DNA of 64,000 nucleotides from Palleronia abyssalis (lineage in GTDB: Bacteria > Pseudomonadota > Alphaproteobacteria > Rhodobacterales > Rhodobacteraceae): contig NZ_ONZF01000009.1 of the NCBI RefSeq assembly GCF_900302445.1, positions 111,569-175,568 of the forward strand, in the 5' to 3' direction. This document shows positions 19,671 through 29,013 of the stretch, one piece after another. Within the stretch, counting starts at the first letter, position 1. Every line of letters starts with the position of its first letter. The notes under the pieces are model-generated. The model had not been told where the DNA came from. It did not search any database and saw nothing but the letters and a program-made list of their open reading frames with translations. The translations under genes were made by a program, and so were the position numbers.

Positions 19671-19704
19671 CCTCGCACCACCCGTCGCTCCCCGGGGCAA
19701 CGGC

Positions 19705-20451
19705 TCAGAGGTGCAGTCTCTTGAAGAGACTTTCGGGCAGCAGGCGTATGACAGCCATGATCGGCTGCCAGACCCGCCTGGTGTAAACGATGTTCCGCCT
19801 ACGCATGACGGCCGTCCGGATCGCTTCGGCCACCTCGTCCGGCGCGGCCGTCAGGCGAGCGGGAAGCTCCATGCCTTCGGTCATCTTCGTCGCGACGAAC
19901 CCCGGCAGGACCGTGACGACATGGACCCCGCGCCCGTGGAGCCGGTTGCGCAGCCCCGACAGGAAGGCCGTGAACCCGGCCTTGGCAGACCCGTAGACAT
20001 AGTTCGTCGCCCGGCCCCGCTCCCCGGCGACCGAGCTGATCCCCACGATCACACCCGTCCCGCGCACCGCGAACCGTTCGGCAAGCCCCCCCAGAATGCT
20101 TGCTGGCCCTTCATAGGTACTGCGCATGACAAGGCAGGCCGCGACCGGATCGCGTTCGCTGGCCCCCTGATCGCCCATCAGCCCCACGGCACAGATCGCG
20201 ATCCCGGGCAGCGCCGGCAGGGCGTCGACGAAGGCCACGTGCGTCTCGATGGCCAGCACGTCGAACTCGTGCAGGGTGACGGGCACACCATGGCGCAGCG
20301 CCAGATCCGCGCGCATGGCTTCGAGCCCCCGGACATTCCGGGCGGCCAGCTGGATCGGATGGCCGGTCCGGGCAAAGACGTGGGCCACGGCCCGGCCGAT
20401 ATCCGAGCGCGCGCCCAGAACGAGTACGGGCACATGATCCGGGGTGGTCAT
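19705..20451 (-). CDS. dprE2: DprE2-like SDR reductase (decaprenylphosphoryl-2-keto-ribose reductase)
   Basis: A 248-residue short-chain dehydrogenase. It has the Rossmann motif VLVLGARSDIGRAVAHVFA, the catalytic Ser in GISSVAGERGRATN and YxxxK in YVYGSAKAGF. The combination AGERGRATNYVYGSAKAG, the VLPGFVATKM region and the C-terminal hydrophobic tail (LLPESLFKRL) closely follow mycobacterial DprE2, which reduces the 2-keto intermediate made by DprE1. The ATG at 20451 with GGAAAAG upstream gives the DprE2 length; the frame extends further upstream to 20559. It is apart from the DprE1-like gene (14 kb), so the pathway is split. Confidence 0.75.
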   Translation of the reverse strand: MTTPDHVPVLVLGARSDIGRAVAHVFARTGHPIQLAARNVRGLEAMRADLALRHGVPVTLHEFDVLAIETHVAFVDALPALPGIAICAVGLMGDQGASERDPVAACLVMRSTYEGPASILGGLAERFAVRGTGVIVGISSVAGERGRATNYVYGSAKAGFTAFLSGLRNRLHGRGVHVVTVLPGFVATKMTEGMELPARLTAAPDEVAEAIRTAVMRRRNIVYTRRVWQPIMAVIRLLPESLFKRLHL

Positions 20452-20607
20452 ATCTTGATCTTTTCCATGGTGGGGCCGGAACAGGGACATGCTCTTCTGC
20501 CCGGGAAACTGCCCCCGTCCAAGCCGGTATCCACGCAGCCCCGTCGTGGCCTCGCGCAAGGGGGGCGTGCCCTTGCCCCTCCCGGCGGTACCGTCTTGCG
20601 TATGCTG

Positions 20608-21144
20608 TCAGATCGAGCGCGCCATTGCGACCATAGCGCTGGTCTTGGTAAACAGCCGGTCGACGAAATTGGCGCTGTCCTGTCCGAACCGGGCGAAAGG
20701 GCCGGACGCCGGGCGCACTTTCGGATCGGGCGGCGCCAAGCTGCCCTGTTCGACGATGGCGCCGTTTTCCGTCACGAAATAGCTGTTGCAGTGAACCCAT
20801 TTCACCCGGTCGGAGGGCAGGGCATCCAGGACGAACCGTGTCGCCGCCGTACAGATATGAAACCGCTCGAGAGCCAACGGGGCGGCCGGGACAAGCCGTT
20901 CGGGCGTTTCGACCGCGACGGTGATCTCCTGCGGCCGCTGATCGTCGACGCAGACGCTCAGAACATGAGTTTTCGAGCGCAGTTCGATCTCGTTGCGAGA
21001 CACGTAGGCAGTCTTTCCGAAAACATGGCCGTGATCGGCCAACCGATCGAGGATCTCCAGTGCAAGAGGATTGGCTCGAAACGTGACCACCCTGCCATAC
21101 TGGATGACCGCGCGTGTTTCGTGGTGATACTGCTCTGCCGACAT
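20608..21144 (-). CDS. hypothetical protein
   Basis: A 178-residue soluble protein starting MSAEQYHHETRAVIQYGRVV. No signal peptide, membrane segment or familiar motif is evident. Alternating charged and hydrophobic stretches (RSKTHVLSVCVDDQRPQEI) suggest a small beta-rich domain. It is upstream of the DprE2-like gene on the same strand with a ~160-nt gap, so co-transcription is possible but not evident. Confidence 0.5.
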   Translation of the reverse strand: MSAEQYHHETRAVIQYGRVVTFRANPLALEILDRLADHGHVFGKTAYVSRNEIELRSKTHVLSVCVDDQRPQEITVAVETPERLVPAAPLALERFHICTAATRFVLDALPSDRVKWVHCNSYFVTENGAIVEQGSLAPPDPKVRPASGPFARFGQDSANFVDRLFTKTSAMVAMARSI

Positions 21145-21767
21145 GCAACCCCCCGTTGCTTTTTCATGTCGGAACTCTTCTGCGCGGATGTGCCGAAAAT
21201 ATGGCCAGAAAACGAAGATCCATCCATATTGAGGAAAATCCTCTGAAACAGGGATAATTCGTCCCGATCAATCAACCAGAAAGCCAAATTCCCGCAGCGT
21301 GGCCATCTGATATGCGTGCGTGCGCACCTCACAGCCTCGGGTTGTCGCAAAGAGATTGCGAATCGCGGTCCACGTGACAAGATGGCGAAGAGAGATGAGA
21401 TACATCGGGTGTCCTATCAGTTGTCTCACTCTAACGACCCAGACCGATCCGCGCCTCATGCACATAAGTTAGTTTTCGGACGCCTGCCCGATCCAGTATG
21501 CCAAGATCAGCCTGTTTGTTCACGCACGGCGGACAGCAACCACACGAGCCGCTCTCGACACCCGCCCGGGCCTGGGAAAGCCCCCTCAAAGTCTCCGCCC
21601 CTGTTTCACGCGCCAACGCGGAACCGACCTCGCCAGCAGCACCGATTGGCCACATGATTCAGCGTCAGTTGTCTTCACATCTTTCGGCACGCGTGATGCG
21701 TGTCATATGCTCAAAGACGCCGGGGCGTCTCGACCGCGACCACGGCACTGCCTGACGGAGTGACGAG
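21145..21767. other. intergenic region upstream of luxR
   Basis: About 620 bp between two divergent genes. It is less GC-rich than its surroundings near 21160-21480. A minus-strand frame of 65 codons (21268-21465, ending LREFGFLVD) is present, but I see no domain and no clear ribosome site. I did not find a convincing lux-box palindrome by eye. Promoters for luxR and the hypothetical gene must lie here. Confidence 0.4.
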
Positions 21768-22388
21768 TTGATGAACGACCTGGAAGATTTCCTCCAGGAA
21801 AGCCCCCTCGAGGCGCTCGCGCCGAGCGGGTACCACATTGCCCTGCGCGTGGGCTTCGCCTTTCCAGAGGTCGAGCATAACACTTTCCCCCGGGCCTGGA
21901 TCGAGACCTATACCCAATCTGGCTTCATGCTCCACGATCCGGTCATCCGATGGATCTACGACAATGTCGGTACGATCTCGTGGAGCCAAGTCGCCGGTGC
22001 CGACGCCCGCGGCGTGCTCCAAGTGGCCCGGACCTACGACCTTGCCTTTGGCGCCGTCGTCAGCATGCGCGACGAAGAGGAAACGGGCATCCGCTCGTTC
22101 GGCAATTTTGCGCGCGCAGACCGGGAGTTCACGGCGGACGAACTTGCAATGCTGCAAGATCTCGTCATCGATCTCCATGCCAGGACGCGCCCGCCACAAT
22201 CGCTGACCTCTGCGGAGCTCAAGACCCTCGAACTTCTCGGCACAGGACTCTTGATGAAGGAAATTGCCTATCAGCTGGGCATCAGCGAAAGTGCCGTGAA
22301 ACAACGCCTGGCAAATGCCAAGGTGAAGATGTCCGCGCGCACCACGACCCAGGCTGTCCTTCAGGCCACGCAACTGGGCTGGATCTGA
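21768..22388 (+). CDS. LuxR-family autoinducer-binding regulator, partner of luxI
   Basis: A 206-residue regulator. The autoinducer-binding domain covers about residues 15-135, with pocket residues W and Y in FPRAWIETYTQSGFMLHDPV, the Asp-Pro pair, Trp in TISWSQ and Gly in AFGAVVSM. The LuxR-type HTH is at about 145-200 (LTSAELKTLELLGTGLLMKE, then YQLGISESAVKQRL). The gene lies 51 nt before the LuxI-type synthase on the same strand, the classic quorum-sensing pair. It probably responds to the acyl-homoserine lactone made by its neighbour and may control nearby glycan genes. Confidence 0.92.
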   Translation: MMNDLEDFLQESPLEALAPSGYHIALRVGFAFPEVEHNTFPRAWIETYTQSGFMLHDPVIRWIYDNVGTISWSQVAGADARGVLQVARTYDLAFGAVVSMRDEEETGIRSFGNFARADREFTADELAMLQDLVIDLHARTRPPQSLTSAELKTLELLGTGLLMKEIAYQLGISESAVKQRLANAKVKMSARTTTQAVLQATQLGWI

Positions 22389-22439
22389 ACCTCGTTGCAA
22401 CACACGCGCCATCGAATGCCCGGAATACGGGAGAATGAC

Positions 22440-23165
22440 GTGCCAAATTCGCCATACCACCTTCATATGAGAGGCAAAAAGCAAAATCTCTATCGAGGCA
22501 AAATGGCAGGCAACATCACCGGAGCCACGTTCGGCTTCCAGGACATGCATCTTCACGGATCCGCGTTCTACGACTTTCTCATGCTCAGAAAGCGCTTCTT
22601 CGTCGACACCTTGGCCTGGAACATCCCTCACAACGACGCCGTGGAACTGGACCAGTACGATACCCCCGTCTCCTCCTATTCCGTAGCCCTGCTCGACGGC
22701 CGCGTCGTCGCGGGCGCGCGGATCATGCGCTTCACCGATCGCTGGGGGACGCATGGCTGCATGCTTCAGGATGCCGCCGACGGCAAGCTGCCGGGCATTC
22801 CCACAGATGTCCTGCCCCAGGGCCGGACTTTCGGAGAAGCGTCCGAATGCACCCGGCTCGTCCTGAGCGATACCCTTCCCAATAGCCAGGTCCGGGAGGA
22901 GGCGCTCGCCCTCGTTGTGCGCGGCCTCGTCGAGCTTGCGATCGGGCACGGATCACACGAGCTCGTCACGCTCACCGTTCCCGCCTTTCGCCGCTCCCTC
23001 CGGCGCCTGGGCTATGCCGTGGACCAGATCAGCGCCCAGTATCACAGCCCGCTTGACGGGCGGACATACGCCATCCTGCGTATGCCTGCGCGCCATGCCG
23101 ACCGGCAAGGTGGGGATCGCGAGATCGCCGCGCTCTTTCCCCTGCCCGGCCGTCTTGGCCTTTGA
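22440..23165 (+). CDS. acyl-homoserine-lactone synthase, LuxI family
   Basis: A 241-residue enzyme that makes an acyl-homoserine lactone from S-adenosylmethionine and an acyl-ACP. The family residues are visible: Arg/Phe in LRKRFFVDTLAW, Trp in AWNIP, the E.D..D set in VELDQYDTP, Arg in VVAGARIMR, and the Glu/Arg block GEASECTRLVLSD. I chose the GTG at 22440 because GGGAGA lies 5 nt before it; the frame also contains ATGs at 22395, 22467 and 22503. The protein is longer than classic LuxI (~200 aa), mainly at the N-terminus. It follows its luxR partner. Confidence 0.9.
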   Translation: MPNSPYHLHMRGKKQNLYRGKMAGNITGATFGFQDMHLHGSAFYDFLMLRKRFFVDTLAWNIPHNDAVELDQYDTPVSSYSVALLDGRVVAGARIMRFTDRWGTHGCMLQDAADGKLPGIPTDVLPQGRTFGEASECTRLVLSDTLPNSQVREEALALVVRGLVELAIGHGSHELVTLTVPAFRRSLRRLGYAVDQISAQYHSPLDGRTYAILRMPARHADRQGGDREIAALFPLPGRLGL

Positions 23166-23842
23166 CACGGTCTTGCCCCAAGATAACCTTGCGCTTTTCC
23201 AACTGCAGGCCCCTTCCGGCCCTATGCTCAGACGGGAAACAAAGGATCACGGGGCATGCGCCGTACAGTCTTGCACACACATACCCACTACTTTGACTGG
23301 GATGCCGTGCTCCTCGTGAGCCCGACCGCGAACCGTAACGCCCCCCCGGCCGCGGTCGGGCATACCACAAGCGAGCCCCGCCGGCCGCGGTCCTGATCTC
23401 CTGCCGGCAGAGACAGCCGAGACCAAAGCCGTCGTGACGGTACAGAAGCGCGCGCCAGACAGGACCCATCCAGCCTGGGCGGTAGGAGGCAAATCTCCGT
23501 TGGACAAAGAGAAACCCCGGCCGGGCCAGGGTTCCAGCCGTTAGGTGCGGCAAACTGCATTGCTTTCAGTTGACGTTGTCTACCGGGTTACCCGACTTCC
23601 AAAGCTGACCGGGCGTCTGCGTATTTTTTCAGCCGCTGAATGCGGCGAACACATCTTATCTACCCGCCCCGACCAGACGCATCGGAAAAATCGAGGCCCC
23701 TTCGGGAAAAACGGCCCCATCGCCAAACCGCAGGAAATGCAAAGGGATGGCAAATAGGCCGGATATCGTCATTCCAGAGCCACATTGTCCGGCCACGCAG
23801 CCCCGAAGACCGGCGGAAAGGAACCGGTATCAGGAGAGCCAG
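23166..23842. other. unassigned stretch between luxI and the GT2 operon
   Basis: About 680 bp with frames open on both strands, as expected at this GC content, but none with a recognisable domain and a ribosome site. The part from about 23570 to 23700 is AT-richer and most likely contains the promoter of the downstream operon. I see no clear IS sequence. Confidence 0.4.
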
Positions 23843-24898
23843 ATGTCGTACGCGTTTCGCACGCCGGGACCCCGTAGCCCCGCCAACAGCCCCCCCTTGA
23901 AGCTGATTGTCCAGGTCCCCTGCTACAACGAGGCCGCGACCCTGCCCGACGTGCTGGCCGACATCCCACGCGAGATCGCGGGAATTGCTCGGGTCGAAAT
24001 CCAGGTGATCGACGATGGATCCTCGGATGCGACCGCCGAGGTGGCCCGGCACGCCGGGGTCGAGCACGTCCTGCGACAGAAGACCAACAAGGGACTGGCC
24101 GCAAGCTTCCAGGCCGGGATCGACAATGCCCTGGCCCAGGGCGCCGACATCATCGTCAACACCGACGGCGACAACCAGTATAGCGGCAGTTCGATCCCCG
24201 ACCTGGTCCGCCCCATCCTCGAAGGCCGGGCCGATATCGTCCTGGGCGACCGGCGCCCTGGCCAGAACCGCGCGTTCTCCCCCACCAAGCGCTTGCTGCA
24301 ACGTCTCGGCAGCCGGGTCGTGCGCCAACTCGCCGGGATCGAAGTTCCCGACGCGGTCACGGGCTTCCGCGCCTATAGCCGCGACGCGGCCATGTGCATC
24401 AACGTCATGACCCGCTTCAGCTATACCATCGAGACGCTGATCCATGCCGGGCAACGCGGCCTGACCGTCGTCTCCGTTCCGGTGCGAACCAACGCGGCGA
24501 CGCGCCCCTCGCGTCTGTTCCGATCGATCCGGCAGTTCGCCGCCTGCCAGGGGGTGACGATGATGCGCAGCTGCGTGATGTATCGCCCCTTGCAGACCTT
24601 CATGAGCCTCGGCCTCCTGATGAGCGTGATCGGCGCCCTGCCGATCCTGCGGTTCCTCTACTTCTACGCCACCGGCGCCGGGGACGGGCATGTCCAATCA
24701 CTGGTCCTGGGCGGCGTGCTTCTGCTGGCGGGATACCTGACGATCGTGATCGCTTTCCTCAGCGACACGATCGCGACGAACCGCAGATTGACCGAAGAAG
24801 CGTTGTTGCAGCTGCGCCGGATCGGGGCCGATCGACCGAGCGCGGCGCCGCTCGGCCCGCATACGCCCCCGTCTTCCTTCGAGATCGCGGCCGAATGA
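23843..24898 (+). CDS. polyprenyl-phosphate glycosyltransferase, GT2 (DolP-mannose-synthase / GtrB-like)
   Basis: A 351-residue GT-A enzyme with membrane anchors. The N-terminal GT2 domain has LIVQVPCYNEAATLPDVLAD, QVIDDGSSDATAEVA, NTDGDNQYSG (DxD-like) and GFRAYSRDAA. Two C-terminal transmembrane helices follow (MSLGLLMSVIGALPILRF and LVLGGVLLLAGYLTIVIAF). Such proteins load a sugar on polyprenyl phosphate to make the donor for a GT-C transferase. The ATG at 23843 has GGAG at about 7 nt; the frame opens earlier. It overlaps the next gene by ATGA and leads a four-gene operon. Confidence 0.88.
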   Translation: MSYAFRTPGPRSPANSPPLKLIVQVPCYNEAATLPDVLADIPREIAGIARVEIQVIDDGSSDATAEVARHAGVEHVLRQKTNKGLAASFQAGIDNALAQGADIIVNTDGDNQYSGSSIPDLVRPILEGRADIVLGDRRPGQNRAFSPTKRLLQRLGSRVVRQLAGIEVPDAVTGFRAYSRDAAMCINVMTRFSYTIETLIHAGQRGLTVVSVPVRTNAATRPSRLFRSIRQFAACQGVTMMRSCVMYRPLQTFMSLGLLMSVIGALPILRFLYFYATGAGDGHVQSLVLGGVLLLAGYLTIVIAFLSDTIATNRRLTEEALLQLRRIGADRPSAAPLGPHTPPSSFEIAAE

Positions 24899-26388
24899 CG
24901 GGCGTGACAGCCATTTCGGAGACCCGTCCGACCCTTCCGAGCCCGTCCGTCGCGATCGCAGGGATCGGCGCCGGGCTCTACGCAGTCTTTCTGTTCCTCT
25001 CCGTCCGGATGGAGTTGCCGGCGTTCGGTCATGACTTCTACGACCAGGTCTGGCTGGCCCTGCGCGAGGGCCGGCTTGACCTGCCGGCCCGCGTGGTGCG
25101 GCTCGAAGGACATTACACGCCCGATGGAACCGCCCATTTCTACCACGGCCTCGCGCCCCTGATGACCCGGGCCTTGCTCGCCCCGGTCATGGCGATCGGA
25201 CAGGTCAGTCTCGCCCCCTTCTCGATCTGGCTCTGGGCCGTAATCGGCAGTACGCTCTACCACGCCGCCTTTCTGCAGGTCGTGCCCCTGGCCGTGCCCC
25301 GGGCCCGTGCGATTGTCTCCTTGCTGACCTGGTTCGGCGGTCCCGGCATTCTCCTGGCGGGCAGCCATGCCTTCTACCACGAGCCGATCGGCCAAGCCTA
25401 TGCGCTTGGCGGGGGCTTCGTGCTGATCTGGGCCCGCGCGGTACGGGCAGGACGGATGTCGGGGGCTGCGCTGATGGGCTTGGCGGCACTCGCCGCGGCC
25501 TGCGTCCATGCCCGTCCGAGCCTCGCCGTCGCCTTCTATGCGGGCGTCGTCCTGGCCGCAGGCTGGGCGCTCCGGGCCGGCGGTTCGCGCCGGCTTGCAC
25601 CCCCCCTGGTGGCCATTTCGATACTGGGGGTCGGCGGCGGGGGGTACCTGGCCTTGAACGAGGCGCGGTTCGGTGCGGTGTCCGCGACCCATGGCAGTTT
25701 TGAAAAGAGCGACATCCAATACGGCACCGTGTTCTGGGGCCTGGAGGACGAGGACGACCTGCGCCCCCGAGCCTTCATCGACCACGGGCGCCTCCACGCG
25801 GGGCGGATCGTGCCCAATGCGCTGGTCTATGCCGCCCTGCCGCCTGCGCAGATGATCGATGCGAACATTTCGGCCCAGCTGCTTCACGCAAGCTACACCC
25901 TCCCACGTACCGGTTTTACCCGGATCGAGGCGCCCGTCGCGGGCCTTCTCTTTCTCTGGACCGGATGGATCGTCGCGGCCAGCGCCGGGATTGCCGGGCT
26001 GCGCCACGCCGCGCCGGGGCAACGCATGCTGGCAGGCGCAACCGGGATCGGCGCCATCCTGATCCTGGCCTATGCCACGATCACCCTGCGCTATCTGCTC
26101 GATCTGTGGCCGTTCCTCGCCGCGCTGGCTCTGATCGGCCTGCCGCGACTGGTCTGCAGGATCGGGACAATGTCGCGAAGGCGCGCCATGGTCCTCGCCG
26201 TGGCCACAGGGATCGGCATGGGTCTCAATCTCCAGGCGGCCACGGACTACCGCCAGATGTTCCGCGAAGACCCGGCCTCGGCATTCGCCGCCTGGGACGC
26301 TGCATCCTGCCGCGCACGGGCGCGGACCGCGAGCCTGCCCGCAAGCCGGATCGGCGAGATCTGCCGCGATCCACGGGTTGGGACATGA
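24895..26388 (+). CDS. polytopic membrane protein, probable GT-C glycosyltransferase
   Basis: A 497-residue protein with about ten transmembrane helices (for example GIGAGLYAVFLFLSV, AALMGLAALAAACV, LLFLWTGWIVAASAGIAG). After the first helix an acidic loop reads FGHDFYDQVWLALREG, with the acidic pair expected at the catalytic site of GT-C enzymes. No Pfam name is certain. ATGA overlap with the upstream polyprenyl-phosphate transferase gene suggests that this enzyme uses the lipid-linked sugar that gene makes. Arabinosyl transfer is one option, given the DprE1/DprE2 homologues, but is unproven. Confidence 0.7.
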   Translation: MTGVTAISETRPTLPSPSVAIAGIGAGLYAVFLFLSVRMELPAFGHDFYDQVWLALREGRLDLPARVVRLEGHYTPDGTAHFYHGLAPLMTRALLAPVMAIGQVSLAPFSIWLWAVIGSTLYHAAFLQVVPLAVPRARAIVSLLTWFGGPGILLAGSHAFYHEPIGQAYALGGGFVLIWARAVRAGRMSGAALMGLAALAAACVHARPSLAVAFYAGVVLAAGWALRAGGSRRLAPPLVAISILGVGGGGYLALNEARFGAVSATHGSFEKSDIQYGTVFWGLEDEDDLRPRAFIDHGRLHAGRIVPNALVYAALPPAQMIDANISAQLLHASYTLPRTGFTRIEAPVAGLLFLWTGWIVAASAGIAGLRHAAPGQRMLAGATGIGAILILAYATITLRYLLDLWPFLAALALIGLPRLVCRIGTMSRRRAMVLAVATGIGMGLNLQAATDYRQMFREDPASAFAAWDAASCRARARTASLPASRIGEICRDPRVGT

Positions 26389-26404
26389 CATGGGAGGCCC
26401 GGCC

Positions 26405-27148
26405 ATGGCACATGCCCTGCGCCTGAAAAGCAGTTACATCTCGACGATCCGGGGCCTCGCGACGCTGTCGCGCGGAACCGGCTTCACCCGGTGGCTGGAT
26501 GCCCGGCAGGACCGGTCCCGGCTGGCACATTGGACCCGCTCGCTCGGAGCAATCCACGATCTCGACGCCATGATCGCCCTCGACGTGCCCTGGTGGACCT
26601 ATCGCGCCATCGATGCCGTGACGCTCTTTCTGGCAAGCCGCCCCGAGGCACGGGTCTTCGAGTACGGATCTGGCGCAAGCACGGCCTGGCTCGCGCGCCG
26701 GGCGGGGCATGTGACCAGCGTGGAACACCATGGCGGGTGGCATGACCGCATGCAGATCGCACTCGCCGCGCGGTCCGATCTCGGTCCGGTCGATCTGTCT
26801 CTCGTGCCACCCGACAACACCCCCGCATCCGACATGAAATACCGGTCGGCAAAACCCGGCGAGACCGGCAGGAGTTTTGCCGCCTATGCCCGCACGATCG
26901 ACGACGGCCCGGCCACGCCCTACGATCTCATCGTCATCGACGGGCGCGCGCGGCAAGCCTGTCTCGACCATGCAGCGGATCACCTCGCGCCCGGCGGCAT
27001 GATCGTCTTCGACAATTCAGCCCGTCGCCGCTACCGCCGCGCGATCGCGGCATCCCCGTTCGATGCCATCCCCCTGCGTGGCCTGACCCCAGCCCTGCCC
27101 TATCCAGATCAGACAACGCTGCTCTTCCGCGCAGAGCCGGCAGCATGA
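26405..27148 (+). CDS. class I SAM-dependent methyltransferase-like protein
   Basis: A 247-residue cytoplasmic protein. The SAM-binding motif I is VFEYGSGASTAWLARRAGHV, with the acidic residue after the next strand in VTSVEHHGGWHDRM. A later IVIDGRARQACLDHAADHLA block resembles motif IV onward, followed by GGMIVFDNSARRRYRR. It may O-methylate the sugar or lipid made by this operon. The ATG at 26405 has GGGAGG at 7 nt; upstream in-frame starts would overlap the GT-C gene. Its stop overlaps the next ATG. Confidence 0.8.
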   Translation: MAHALRLKSSYISTIRGLATLSRGTGFTRWLDARQDRSRLAHWTRSLGAIHDLDAMIALDVPWWTYRAIDAVTLFLASRPEARVFEYGSGASTAWLARRAGHVTSVEHHGGWHDRMQIALAARSDLGPVDLSLVPPDNTPASDMKYRSAKPGETGRSFAAYARTIDDGPATPYDLIVIDGRARQACLDHAADHLAPGGMIVFDNSARRRYRRAIAASPFDAIPLRGLTPALPYPDQTTLLFRAEPAA

Positions 27149-28041
27149 CGCGCCCGGTCCGGTTCGCAAGGCTCGCCGGGGCCCTTGGCCTGGCGGTCGC
27201 CCTGGCGTTCATGCTGTACGAGGGGCTCGACCACCGCGCAGCCTTGGCCGATTGGCGGCCGGGATGGACCATGGCCGCCCTGCTCGGCGGCCTTGCCCTG
27301 GTTTATGGCGCGGCACTGTTCCTGTTGGCGGAAAACTGGCACCGGATCGTCGCGCTCTACGGTACAGAGCCCCGAAACCGCACTTGGCCCTCCTATACCA
27401 CCACACTCATCGCCCGGTATCTGCCGGGCAACGTCGCCCATATCCTCGCCCGCGCCGCCTGGTTGCGCACCGGCCCGCTCGGCAAGGCCGACCTGGCCCG
27501 CGCCAGCGCGTTGGAACTGATCGTGACCCCGCTTGGCGCCGGGCTCGTACTCGTGCTCCTGGCGCCGGCGCTGCCCGGTTCCGTCCTCCCATCGGGATGG
27601 GACGCCGCCGTGCTCCTTCTCGGGGTGCCGACACTGGGCCTCGGGACCGCCCTGGCCATCCGATGGTTGCAGCCACCCCAGGCGCGGACCGCCTGGACAC
27701 CGCTTTTGGGGCCGTTGCTGCTCTCGATGCTCTTCATGGCAGCGCTCGGCGCGATATTTGCGGCCATTTCCGGCAGTATCGCCGGCACCGGACCCGCCTT
27801 CGCAATGGCGGTCGGGTTGGTCGGTTGGCTGGTGGGTTACGTCACGCCCGGCGCGCCGGGTGGCCTCGGGACCCGCGAGGCCGCCATCACGCTCCTGCTG
27901 TCGACGACCGTACCACCGGAGGCGGCGATCATCACGGCCCTAGCTTTCCGGTTGGTCACCATGCTGGGCGAACTTGCGTGCTTTTTCACCGGGGTCCTCG
28001 CGCGTCCGCGCCGCCTTGGAGCCCCAGCCCAGACCGGCTGA
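27145..28041 (+). CDS. lysylphosphatidylglycerol-synthase-like TM protein (UPF0104, flippase-like)
   Basis: A 298-residue membrane protein with about eight helices. It shows the UPF0104/AglD-like features: TTTLIARYLPGNVAHILARA near the middle and GYVTPGAPGGLGTREAAITL near the end. Family members sit in glycan operons and are proposed to flip lipid-linked sugars or modify lipids. It overlaps the methyltransferase by ATGA and closes the operon of GT2, GT-C, methyltransferase and flippase-like genes, a coherent membrane glycosylation unit. Confidence 0.82.
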   Translation: MTRPVRFARLAGALGLAVALAFMLYEGLDHRAALADWRPGWTMAALLGGLALVYGAALFLLAENWHRIVALYGTEPRNRTWPSYTTTLIARYLPGNVAHILARAAWLRTGPLGKADLARASALELIVTPLGAGLVLVLLAPALPGSVLPSGWDAAVLLLGVPTLGLGTALAIRWLQPPQARTAWTPLLGPLLLSMLFMAALGAIFAAISGSIAGTGPAFAMAVGLVGWLVGYVTPGAPGGLGTREAAITLLLSTTVPPEAAIITALAFRLVTMLGELACFFTGVLARPRRLGAPAQTG

Positions 28042-28278
28042 ACCGCGGCTGGATCAAGCTCTTGCCTGCAACCCATGGGTGATGACTCTCCTTGCACTTC
28101 GCGCCAAAAGAACTTCAGATGAGCGCACCATGTGGATCCCGATTTTCCCTGCCCGCCAGAATACGCATGCGGCCGATTTCGACGGCGCCCGAACAGGATC
28201 GCATGGCCAAGTTTCCCCGAAAATGATACCATCAGGTCCAACCCGGTCGGTCCGGGCCCGGCTTTCCGGCGGAACCAG

Positions 28279-28773
28279 ATGACACTGACCGAAGAACTGC
28301 GTGGCCTGCTCGAACGCCTCAAAGCCGAGGCGCCAAAGGGGTTTGCCGCCGCGTTCCATATCGATTTCACGGCCCCCCGCTACCTCTTCCAGACCTATGA
28401 CGAGGCCTGGCGAACCTACTATTCCACCGCCGGCCTCGTGATGAAGGACCCGGCCGTGAAATGGGGATTTACCCATGACGGGATCGCCCCCTGGTCCGAC
28501 CTCGAAGACCTCGACACGGAAGGGGTCTTCACCACGGCGGCAGAATACGGGCTTCATTACTGGGCCGTGATCGCGACCTCGACCGGCGGCAGCAAGAGCA
28601 TCGGGGCCTTCGCCCGTGGCGAAACGGCCTTCTCGGACGCGGACAAGAACCGGATCCAGGTCCTGTTCGAGGAGCTGCACGTCCTTACCCGCAAAGGCAT
28701 CGACGTCGACCCCGAATTCGGGGCCATGCTGAGCGCGCTGTCGGTGACGCTGACACATCGCGACGGCCAGTAG
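28279..28773 (+). CDS. LuxR-type autoinducer-binding domain protein lacking HTH
   Basis: A 164-residue protein that contains only the ligand-binding half of a LuxR regulator. Pocket residues are kept: W and Y in TYDEAWRTYYSTAGLVMKDP, the Asp-Pro pair, Trp in IAPWSDLE and Gly in AEYGLHYWAV. The chain stops (FGAMLSALSVTLTHRDGQ) where a LuxR HTH would begin. No HTH is found in any frame downstream, so this is not a simple frameshift. The ATG at 28279 follows GGCGGAACC. It may titrate signal or form inactive heterodimers with the two full LuxR proteins (inference). Confidence 0.8.
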   Translation: MTLTEELRGLLERLKAEAPKGFAAAFHIDFTAPRYLFQTYDEAWRTYYSTAGLVMKDPAVKWGFTHDGIAPWSDLEDLDTEGVFTTAAEYGLHYWAVIATSTGGSKSIGAFARGETAFSDADKNRIQVLFEELHVLTRKGIDVDPEFGAMLSALSVTLTHRDGQ

Positions 28774-29013
28774 CGGCGCGACCTCCCGCGATCAAAGGCG
28801 CAGCCCGACCGCGGTCCGCGCAATGCCCGTCATCGAGACACGAAAATGGCAGAATGGTCATAATTCAGACCCCCGGGCCGCCCCTCGTTCTCGCTGGCGA
28901 GAAAGACCCGGCTGGCGCAGGACATTGTTTCAAGACCGACCTGCCCATTTTGCCATGTGTGAATCCAACGCCGCACCCGGCATTCATGGCGCGAACCCAG
29001 AGCCGGAGTCCCC

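Noticed and set aside
19711..21246. 511-codon plus-strand frame
   Set aside because: Antisense shadow of the DprE2-like gene and the 178-residue gene.
21268..21465. 65-codon minus-strand frame upstream of luxR
   Set aside because: I compared it with DUF1127-type small proteins because of its ending LREFGFLVD, but the pattern does not fit, and no ribosome site is clear.
24664..26406. 580-codon minus-strand frame
   Set aside because: Antisense shadow of the GT-C-like gene; rich in Gly, Asp, Arg and Gln with no domain.
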